A DNA stretch of 64,000 nucleotides from QHXW01 sp963752965 (GTDB lineage Bacteria; Acidobacteriota; Terriglobia; Bryobacterales; Bryobacteraceae). The position numbers and the translations under genes were made by a program. The stretch spans positions 372,001 to 436,000 of the forward strand of contig CAVWAJ010000013.1 of assembly GCA_963752965.1 (NCBI GenBank). Reading direction: 5' to 3'. Positions 16,255 to 22,826 of the stretch are shown piece after piece. The notes below the pieces were generated by a model that had not been told where the DNA came from, ran no database searches, and was given only the letters and a program-made list of their open reading frames with translations. Every line of letters starts with the position of its first letter. The stretch's first letter is position 1.

Positions 16255-16889
16255 CGTGCGCACAATTTGAAATCGCCCTATGCGACTATCTGGACGGAAC
16301 GCTGTCGGCGGCCGCCAGGGCAGAGTTCGACAAACATCTGGCCGGGTGCGCCGCCTGCGCCGAACTCGCGCGGGACGCCGGTGCAGCGCTGAGCTTTATA
16401 GAGCGGGTGGCCGACGTGGAGCCGCCCCCGGAATTGGTGACGCGGCTGTTCGCGATTGCGCAATTGCCCGAGGCGAAGACACGGGTGCGGCGCGGCATCC
16501 GCGGCTGGTTCCAGCGGCTGTTTCAGCCCATGCTGCAACCTCGCATGGTGATGGGATTGTCGCTGACGATTTTGTTTTTTGGGATGATGGCCCGATGCGC
16601 CGGCATTCCGGGCCGCCGTTTGAGCCCGGCCGATCTGGATCCGGCGCATGTTTGGGCGGGCATTGAGGACAAGGCGCACCGCGGCTGGGAGCGCTCGGTG
16701 AAGTTCTACGAGAATCTGCGGTTCGTGTACCAGATTCAGTCCCGGCTGCGCGAATGGCGCGAGCAGCAGGAGCAGGACGCCGCGACGGCGCCGGCGGAAA
16801 CGACGGACGAGCGGCGATTGCCGGTGCACAGTACGCCGGCGGAACCAGATCCGGGACAACCGGGCAAAGAAGCAGTGCCAAAGAAATAG
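16251..16889 (+). CDS. Anti-sigma factor, zinc-finger type
   Basis: A 212-residue single-pass membrane protein. H29, C33 and C36 (HLAGCAAC) make the ZAS zinc motif. A transmembrane segment lies at about 98-114 (MVMGLSLTILFFGMM). The C-terminal part outside the membrane is charged (EWREQQEQD) and proline-rich. It overlaps the sigma gene by 4 bases, the classic pairing. It probably holds the sigma at the membrane until an envelope signal triggers release or proteolysis. Confidence 0.85.
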   Translation: MTCAQFEIALCDYLDGTLSAAARAEFDKHLAGCAACAELARDAGAALSFIERVADVEPPPELVTRLFAIAQLPEAKTRVRRGIRGWFQRLFQPMLQPRMVMGLSLTILFFGMMARCAGIPGRRLSPADLDPAHVWAGIEDKAHRGWERSVKFYENLRFVYQIQSRLREWREQQEQDAATAPAETTDERRLPVHSTPAEPDPGQPGKEAVPKK

Positions 16890-16908
16890 GTCGAAACAGG
16901 GGATTTTT

Positions 16909-17598
16909 ATGAATTGTCTCAACCATCCGGAAACACCGGCCGTGGCCTTCTGCCGCACATGCGGCAAACCGCTTTGCGAAGTGTGCAAGCGATCAGTACA
17001 GGGCAGCGTATTCTGCGAAGAGCATGAACCTCCGGTGACGGCGAACGCGCCGGCACCGCCCCGGGCCCCAACGGTCTATACGACGCCGGTCGCCGATCCC
17101 AATGTTTCTCCCGGCTTGGCTTTCACGCTGGGCTTGATTGTCCCGGGCGTGGGGGCGATTTACAACGGGCAGTATGCCAAAGGCCTGGTGCATGCGATTA
17201 TTTTCGGTCTGCTGGTGAGCGTGCTCAGTTCCGGCTCGGCGGGCGGCCTAGAGCCGCTGTTTGGCGTTCTGGTCGCCGTCTGGGTGTTCTACATGGCGAT
17301 CGAAGCGTATCAGACCGCGCTTAAGCGGCGCGCCGGCCATCCGGTGGATGAGTTTTCGAGCCTAGTGGATCTGCATACACAGGGTGGTCGATTTCCCATG
17401 GGCGCAGTACTGCTGATTGTGGTGGGTGTTCTGCTGCTGCTCAACACGACAGACATCATCCCGCTCGAACACGTGTTGCGCTACTGGCCGGTGCTGCTGA
17501 TCGTGCTCGGCGTCTATCTGCTGTATTCGCGGGTGGCGGGAATCCATGCGCAGTCTGGCGCGAATCCTCACGAGGAGGTGCAACATGATCACCGGTAA
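16909..17598 (+). CDS. B-box zinc-finger membrane protein with LiaI/LiaF-like C-terminus
   Basis: A 229-residue protein. Residues 1-42 form a B-box-like zinc finger with CLNHPETPAVAFCRTCGKPLC and CEEH as ligands (C3, H6, C15, C18, C23, C26, C36, H39). After a proline-rich linker come several hydrophobic segments. The last two (about 165-180 and 192-207; LLIVVGVLLLLNTTDIIP) match the LiaI-LiaF-type transmembrane unit of cell-envelope-stress proteins. It lies 19 bases after the anti-sigma stop and overlaps the start of the next gene, so it belongs to the same operon. Confidence 0.75.
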   Translation: MNCLNHPETPAVAFCRTCGKPLCEVCKRSVQGSVFCEEHEPPVTANAPAPPRAPTVYTTPVADPNVSPGLAFTLGLIVPGVGAIYNGQYAKGLVHAIIFGLLVSVLSSGSAGGLEPLFGVLVAVWVFYMAIEAYQTALKRRAGHPVDEFSSLVDLHTQGGRFPMGAVLLIVVGVLLLLNTTDIIPLEHVLRYWPVLLIVLGVYLLYSRVAGIHAQSGANPHEEVQHDHR

Positions 17599-17782
17599 TG
17601 ATCTGGTTCGCGCGGTGCGGGGGCCCATTATCCTGATCACCATCGGGACACTGTTTGCGCTCGACCACTTCACGCCGTATGGTTTCCAGCAAACCTGGCC
17701 CGTGATTCTGATCGTTGTGGGTCTGCTGACGTTGGTTGGCCGCGCCGCGCGGCGAGGCCCAACCACGGGAGGCACCGCATGA
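17585..17782 (+). CDS. Small LiaI-like two-helix membrane protein
   Basis: A 65-residue protein at ATG 17585, chosen for its strong Shine-Dalgarno GAGGAGGTG (17572-17580). A longer in-frame start 39 bases upstream lacks one. It has two hydrophobic segments, GPIILITIGTLFAL and PVILIVVGLLTLVG, with a loop ending in Gln-Thr-Trp. This is the same unit as the C-terminus of the preceding protein and the N-terminus of the next. It overlaps both neighbours (14 and 4 bases), showing tight coupling. Confidence 0.75.
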   Translation: MITGNDLVRAVRGPIILITIGTLFALDHFTPYGFQQTWPVILIVVGLLTLVGRAARRGPTTGGTA

Positions 17783-19125
17783 GGCCGCGCCGGTCGATAA
17801 CAGGACCGTTGATCCTGATTCTGATCGGCGGGGCCTTCCTCATGCACAACCTGTGGCAGGATTTGCCGCTGGTTCCGTTGATCGCGCAATATTGGCCGTT
17901 CCTGCTGATCGGGTGGGGCGTGCTGCGGCTGCTCGAGGTCTTGTTTGAAGCCATGCGCTCGCGCCCGCTGCCTTCGGGTGGCTTGTCTGGCGGCGAGGTG
18001 GCTCTGATCATCCTGTTGTGCGTTGTCGGCACCCTGATGTACGCGGCGGACCGGCACGGCATCCACCTGGCTCCGTTCGGAGGCAGGAGCCTGGAAATGT
18101 TCGGCGAGGAGTTCGACTACCGCCACACCAACGTGAAGCCGGTGACGGGCACAGTGCACGTCGTGTTTGAAAATCTGCGCGGCAATGTGCGCGTAAACGG
18201 GGCTGACGGCCAGGAGGTCAAGGTGGAAGAGCACAAGATGGTGCGCGCGTTCAACAAAGCGGATGCCGACCAGGCCGATAACCAGTCTCCCATCGAGATC
18301 GTGGCGGAAGGGGACCGCGTCATAGTCCGGACCAATCAGGAAAAAGTGTCGCACGCGCGGCGGGTCTCGTGCGACCTGGAAGTGAGCGTGCCGCGCACGG
18401 CCACAATCGAAGGGCGCGGCAGCAATGGCGATTACGACGTGACGGATGTGGCGGGCAGCGTGGATATCGCGAGCGGCAACGCCGGAGTCCGGCTTACGAA
18501 TATCGGCGGCAGCGCCAAAGTGGACTTGCAGCGCAGCGATATCGTGCGCGCGGTGGACGTAAAAGGCGACGTGGATATTGAAGGGCGCGGGTCGGACGTG
18601 GAACTAGAGAACGTAGCCGGTCAGGTGACGGTGAACGGCTCCTATTCGGGGACGATGCAGTTCAAGAATCTGGCCAAGCCGCTGCATCTGGAATCGCGCA
18701 ATACCGACCTGCGCGTGGAGAAGGTGCAGGGCACGCTAACGATGGATCTGGGCGAGCTGCATGCGACGAACTTGATTGGGCCGGTACGGGTGGTCACGCA
18801 ATCGAAGGACATCCACATCGAGGATTTCACGCAATCGATCGAGCTTGAGACCGAACGCGGTGACATCGATCTGAAGCCCGGCAAACTGCCGCTGGCGAAG
18901 ATCGACGCGCGCAGCCGTTCGGGCAATATCGAGCTGGAGCTGCCGGACGCGGCCAAGTTTGAAATCCGGGCGACAACCTCACGCGGCGAAGCGCAGAACG
19001 AATACGGCCCCCCCCTGGAGAGCGCGACCGAGGGCGAGGGCGGGTCGGTCAAGGGCAAAGTGGGCAACGGGCCGGTGATCACGATCACGACGGACCGGGG
19101 CGCGGTGACGGTGAAGAAGAGCTGA
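17779..19125 (+). CDS. LiaI-type membrane anchor with DUF4097 beta-helix-like domain
   Basis: A 448-residue protein. Residues 1-95 contain three hydrophobic helices like LiaI/LiaF. Residues about 115-445 form a DUF4097-type repeat domain built of short strands (VEGRGSNGDYDVTDVAGSVDI-type phrases, for example NGDYDVTDVAG and RGDIDLKPG) that recur every 18-20 residues. Such proteins are found with ECF systems and LiaF/VraT. The exposed domain is thought to sense or buffer envelope stress. It is the last gene of the 15565-19125 operon. Confidence 0.78.
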   Translation: MRPRRSITGPLILILIGGAFLMHNLWQDLPLVPLIAQYWPFLLIGWGVLRLLEVLFEAMRSRPLPSGGLSGGEVALIILLCVVGTLMYAADRHGIHLAPFGGRSLEMFGEEFDYRHTNVKPVTGTVHVVFENLRGNVRVNGADGQEVKVEEHKMVRAFNKADADQADNQSPIEIVAEGDRVIVRTNQEKVSHARRVSCDLEVSVPRTATIEGRGSNGDYDVTDVAGSVDIASGNAGVRLTNIGGSAKVDLQRSDIVRAVDVKGDVDIEGRGSDVELENVAGQVTVNGSYSGTMQFKNLAKPLHLESRNTDLRVEKVQGTLTMDLGELHATNLIGPVRVVTQSKDIHIEDFTQSIELETERGDIDLKPGKLPLAKIDARSRSGNIELELPDAAKFEIRATTSRGEAQNEYGPPLESATEGEGGSVKGKVGNGPVITITTDRGAVTVKKS

Positions 19126-19160
19126 GGGGAGGGGGCTTGGCGGGACGCGCCTATTGGAAG

Positions 19161-19458
19161 CTAAATGCGCTGCCTCCATACCTGCGGGTTCCGGCGGCCA
19201 TGTAGAACGGCCAGTGCAATTATTTCAGCTTCGTTCATTACAGAATAGACGCGGTACGGAAACCGCCCGCACCAGAGCGCGGCGCGCGCTCCTGTAAAGC
19301 ATCGGAAAGGCTTCTGGGTTCCTAAGTACCGATCGGAAGCAGTCGTCGAGCGCTGTTAGGAGCTCGTCTCCAAGGCCGTTTCGCTGTCCTTCGTACCAGG
19401 CATATGCCTGGGCGATGTCGTTTTCGGCCGCCGGATCAATCCGGAGCGTCCGGATCAT
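19161..19458 (-). pseudogene. RelE/ParE-family toxin, broken by a one-base insertion
   Basis: From ATG 19458 the frame reads MIRTLRIDPAAENDIAQAYAW and continues to SARRALVR at about 19,270, then derails to a stop at 19225. In the next frame the expected ParE C-terminus follows at once: RFPYRVYSVMNE, then LAVLHGRRNP and a stop at 19161. Removing one G from the GGG near 19,268-19,272 would restore a 98-residue toxin of normal size. As given, the protein loses its C-terminal strand and the conserved Arg residues needed for toxicity or gyrase binding. It is therefore either an inactivated toxin or a sequence error. It overlaps the antitoxin stop by one base. Confidence 0.8.
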
Positions 19459-19676
19459 CAGCGACCCGTGATGCGTCTTCGGACATCGGGCCAAGCGGCG
19501 CCGCGATTTGGTTCCCGCTCGAGAGCATCGAGCCGGCGATCAATTTCCTGCCGGTGTTCATCACTGAGCGGCAAGGAGTCCGGTTCGCTGACGAACGTGG
19601 CCCAAACGTCTTCGAGAAGCTTGAGACGGTCGCTCTGGCTCAGTTCCCGAAGGTCATCCTGTGTGGGGTACTGCAT
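19458..19676 (-). CDS. Putative addiction-module antitoxin (TIGR02574-like)
   Basis: A 72-residue protein starting at ATG 19676; a TTG 6 bases upstream is the alternative. The sequence LSQSDRLKLLEDVWATF, then LPLSDEHRQEIDRRLDALE and PNRGAAWPDVRRRI, is the standard pattern of the small helical addiction-module components that precede ParE/RelE toxins. The stop and the toxin start overlap (TGATG). The antitoxin is intact although the toxin is broken. A 6-base inverted repeat upstream (19692-19710) may be its operator. Confidence 0.82.
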   Translation of the reverse strand: MQYPTQDDLRELSQSDRLKLLEDVWATFVSEPDSLPLSDEHRQEIDRRLDALEREPNRGAAWPDVRRRITGR

Positions 19677-19691
19677 ACTCAAAGGATAACA

Positions 19692-19710
19692 GTCACAGTT
19701 CCATTGTGAC
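19692..19710. promoter_or_regulatory. Operator-like inverted repeat upstream of the antitoxin
   Basis: GTCACA and TGTGAC are perfect 6-base arms separated by 7 bases, centred 25 bases upstream of the antitoxin ATG, where the -35/-10 region should be. Toxin-antitoxin operons usually autoregulate through such sites. The proposed role is an inference. Confidence 0.45.
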
Positions 19711-19733
19711 CACGGCGGTCAGGCCTCCTACAT

Positions 19734-20081
19734 TTATTTTGCGGCTCGTGCTGATCGCACCGGCGCTTTATAGCCCGATGTGCCCGCCTTCTTCATCGCC
19801 TCGATTCCTTCCGCGGTGGACATGAGCGGCGTGGTCTTGACACTGCGGCAGGCGCCACCCGCGGCGGCGGCAAGCGAGAACGCGGCGGCCTCGACGTTGG
19901 TGGGCATTTCGACGATGGCGACGAGATCGTAGTCGCCGAAGGCGAACCAGGCGTGGGCGATTTTCCCGCCCAACTTTTCGACGACCGGCCGGACTTCGCC
20001 GATGCGGTCGTGGGGGTTGGCGATCATGGTGGTCCACGCATCCGGCGTGTAAGCCACCTGGAGCAGATAGTTGTTGGCCAT
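19734..20081 (-). CDS. GYD-domain protein
   Basis: A 115-residue ferredoxin-fold protein. The segment FAFGDYDLVAIVEMPTN contains the GYD-family signature (here GDYD), and the N-terminus YLLQVAYTPDAWTTMI is typical. The ATG at 20081 is preceded by AAAGGGGA. Family members are small dimeric proteins of unknown function, some near cyanate or aromatic metabolism genes. It stands alone here, leftward, between the toxin-antitoxin pair and the MFS gene. Confidence 0.8.
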   Translation of the reverse strand: MANNYLLQVAYTPDAWTTMIANPHDRIGEVRPVVEKLGGKIAHAWFAFGDYDLVAIVEMPTNVEAAAFSLAAAAGGACRSVKTTPLMSTAEGIEAMKKAGTSGYKAPVRSARAAK

Positions 20082-20166
20082 GGGGTCCCCTTTCTTGGTC
20101 TGTCGATGATAGCCCTCTAATTTGCCGAGCGCAAGCACAACTTGCGCGCTACACTCTTAGAACCCC

Positions 20167-21552
20167 ATGGGAAGCTCCGAGGCAGCCGCTCACCAGGTTA
20201 TCGAGTCGCGGGACCGCCCGGCGGCTCGCTCCGAGGCCTCGTGGCGAAGCGCGCCGGGGCTTGCGCTGGGCGTACTGTTTGCCATCAACCTGCTGAATTT
20301 CTATGACCGGCAGGCGCTCGGACCGCTGATCGAACCCATCCGCAAGGAATTTCACCTCACCGATACGCAGCTTGGCTTGCTGGGGACGATCTTCACGATC
20401 CTCTACGCGATTGTAGGCGTGCCATTCGGCCGGCTGACGGATTCCCGGAGCCGCAAGAGACTGCTCGCGGCCGGCATGATGGTGTGGAGCGCGTTGACGG
20501 CGGCTTCGGGGCTTGCGGTGAGCTACGCGATGTTGTTGTTGACACGGTTGGGCGTGGGCGTCGGCGAGGCGGTTTGCGCGCCGGTGGGAACGAGCTGGAT
20601 CGGCGATCTGTTCCCGGTGAACCAGCGATCACGGGCACTGGCTTTCTTTATGCTGGCGGTGCCGCTGGGCACGGGCCTGAGTTACATCGTAAGCGGGCCG
20701 GTGGCGCAGGCGTTCGGCTGGCGCGCGGCACTGTGGATTGCGGCGGCGCCGGTGGTGGTGCTGGCTCCACTGTTGCTACTGCTCAAAGAGCCGCGACGAG
20801 GGGCATCGGAGTCGCATTTATCGGCGGGGCAGCACGGGGCGGGGTGGTCGGTGGTGAAGATTCCCACGCTGTGGTGGATCATCGCGTCGGGCGCCCTGAT
20901 CAATTTCAACCTGTATGCGCTGGGGCTGTTTTTGCCGGCGTTTTTGACGCGCGTGCATGGTCTGAGTGTGGCGCGGTCGGGCTTGTGGCTGGGGGTGGGG
21001 CACATGGTGGCGGGGCTTTTCGCGGCGACCATGGGCGGCGTCATGGGCGATTGGGCCATCCGCCGGCGGCAGAACGGGCGAATGCTGGCAGCATCGGGTG
21101 CGGCGCTGGCTGCCGCGCCGATGGCGTTGTGGGCGGTGATGCAGCCGGCCGGGTCGTGGGTCGCGGCGATTGTCCTGATGTGCGCGGCCTACGGCCTGCT
21201 GAACACGTATTACGGAATGGTTTACTCGTCTATCCATGACATCGTGGCGCCCGCTCACAGGGGTACGGCGATGTCGGTCTACTTCATGGCCATGTATCTC
21301 TGCGGGGCCTCTTTCGGACCGGTGATTACGGGCCGTTTGAGCGACGTGATGGCGCGGCGGGCGGCGGCGATGGCCGGTTCGAGCGTGATTACGGAAGCGG
21401 CGCGGGCGGTGGGTTTGCAGCAGGCTATGCTCGTGATCCCGGCGCTCTCGCTGGGCCTCGCGTTGGTGCTATTTGCCGGGTCCCGTACCGTGGCGCGGGA
21501 TATGGCGGCTCGGGACCGGCGATTGCAAATGGGCGCAAAAACGGCGAGTTAG
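20167..21552 (+). CDS. MFS transporter, spinster-like
   Basis: A 461-residue inner-membrane protein with about 12 hydrophobic segments. The first loop has NFYDRQALGPLIEPIRKEF, the spinster/sphingolipid-transporter style opening, and the MFS motif GRLTDSRSRKRLL is at about residues 82-98. The second half repeats the pattern (GGVMGDWAIRR). The substrate is unknown; relatives carry lipids, hexuronates or organic acids. The ATG is at 20167 and no close operon partner exists. Confidence 0.87.
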   Translation: MGSSEAAAHQVIESRDRPAARSEASWRSAPGLALGVLFAINLLNFYDRQALGPLIEPIRKEFHLTDTQLGLLGTIFTILYAIVGVPFGRLTDSRSRKRLLAAGMMVWSALTAASGLAVSYAMLLLTRLGVGVGEAVCAPVGTSWIGDLFPVNQRSRALAFFMLAVPLGTGLSYIVSGPVAQAFGWRAALWIAAAPVVVLAPLLLLLKEPRRGASESHLSAGQHGAGWSVVKIPTLWWIIASGALINFNLYALGLFLPAFLTRVHGLSVARSGLWLGVGHMVAGLFAATMGGVMGDWAIRRRQNGRMLAASGAALAAAPMALWAVMQPAGSWVAAIVLMCAAYGLLNTYYGMVYSSIHDIVAPAHRGTAMSVYFMAMYLCGASFGPVITGRLSDVMARRAAAMAGSSVITEAARAVGLQQAMLVIPALSLGLALVLFAGSRTVARDMAARDRRLQMGAKTAS

Positions 21553-21614
21553 TGGCATTTGGCTGGTAACCAAGCAGGGCCCCCCTACGCCTACTTGGCA
21601 TATTCTTGACATAT

Positions 21615-22823
21615 ATGAGACAGCGACTTCTGTCGGCGGCGAAGTCCGCCCTGTTGATTGTTGCAGTGTCCGCGATGGCGCAGAATCCGGCGGCGAAGCT
21701 GGACCGCGTAATCGGCGAGGTGACAACGATTGACGCAGGCGCGAAGCAGATCAGCGTGAAATTGGACGCGGGCGCCACGGTCACAGCGACGGTGGATGAA
21801 AAGACGCTCTATCTGCGCGTGCCTCCGGGCGAGAAGGATCTGAAGAAAGCGGCGCGCATCGCGCTCGAGAACGTTGCCGTGGGCGACCGCGCGTTTGTGC
21901 GCGGGCACTTCGCGGCAGACCAGAAAACAATTGCGGCCGTGGCGGTCATCATCATGACCAAGGCGGAACTGGCGCAGAAACAGGAACACGACCGCGACGA
22001 GTGGAAGCGGCGGAGTGTGGCGGGGCCGGTGACCGCTTTGACTCCAGACACCAAGGAAATTACCATCACGACACGCAACCGCGAGGGTTCGAAAACCGTG
22101 GTGGTTGAAGCGGGGGATCACACGGATTTCCGGCGGTATGCGCCGGAGTCGGTGCGGTTCAGCGATGCCAAGCCGGGCTCGTTCGCGGATCTGAAGGCGG
22201 GGGATCAACTGCGGGTGCTGGGCGAGAAGAACGAAGACGGGACGCGTATCAAGGCGGAAGTGATTGTCTCGGGATCGTTCCGCAATATCGCGGGTGTGAT
22301 CAAGGCGATCAATGTGGAGACGAAAGAGATTACGCTTACGGATCTCGTCGCCCATAAGCCGGTCACAATTCGCATTACCGAGGACAGCGCCATGCGCCGC
22401 TTGCCGCCACAGCTCGCCACCATGCTGGCGCGGCGCGTGCAGGGTACTGCTGCCGCAGCAGCGGCGCAGGGCGCAGGCGCCCGCCCGGCAAACGTGGCAG
22501 AGGGTGTGCCGGGACCGCCGCGTGCCGATGGCCCCAAGCCAGGCGCGGGTGGCCCGCCAGCGGAGCCGGGGCAGGGCGGGGGCGGCGGAATGCGCCGCGG
22601 AACTATGGACTTTCAGGACATGCTCGAGCGTCTTCCGCCGCTGAAGGTTGAGGAACTGAAAGCCGGAGACGCCGTGATGCTCTCAGGGAGCAGCGGAGCG
22701 GATCCGGCGCGTGTTACGGCAATCAATGTTCTGGCGGGTGTCGAGCCGCTGCTGACGGCGGCGCCGCAGGGCGGGCAGCAGATTTTCGGGAGCTGGAATT
22801 TCGACATCGGGCCGCAGGAATAA
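21615..22823 (+). CDS. Exported DUF5666-like protein with Gly/Pro-rich linker
   Basis: A 402-residue protein starting at ATG 21615. The signal peptide is MRQRLLSAAKSALLIVAVSAMAQ. Four or five OB-like repeats follow, each of the form GxVTxIDxxxKxIxVK...GDxxxVxG (for example VIGEVTTIDAGAKQISVK and VAGPVTALTPDTKEITI), as in DUF5666. Residues about 275-335 are an Ala, Gly and Pro-rich linker, and a last repeat ends the protein. It lies 3 bases before the TonB receptor gene, so the two are co-transcribed. A periplasmic or secreted accessory role to the receptor is plausible but unproven. Confidence 0.7.
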   Translation: MRQRLLSAAKSALLIVAVSAMAQNPAAKLDRVIGEVTTIDAGAKQISVKLDAGATVTATVDEKTLYLRVPPGEKDLKKAARIALENVAVGDRAFVRGHFAADQKTIAAVAVIIMTKAELAQKQEHDRDEWKRRSVAGPVTALTPDTKEITITTRNREGSKTVVVEAGDHTDFRRYAPESVRFSDAKPGSFADLKAGDQLRVLGEKNEDGTRIKAEVIVSGSFRNIAGVIKAINVETKEITLTDLVAHKPVTIRITEDSAMRRLPPQLATMLARRVQGTAAAAAAQGAGARPANVAEGVPGPPRADGPKPGAGGPPAEPGQGGGGGMRRGTMDFQDMLERLPPLKVEELKAGDAVMLSGSSGADPARVTAINVLAGVEPLLTAAPQGGQQIFGSWNFDIGPQE

Positions 22824-22826
22824 TTC

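Noticed and set aside
17362..18354. Long minus-strand frame across the LiaI-like and DUF4097 genes
   Set aside because: Antisense to tightly overlapped genes with strong ribosome-binding sites; no recognisable protein features.
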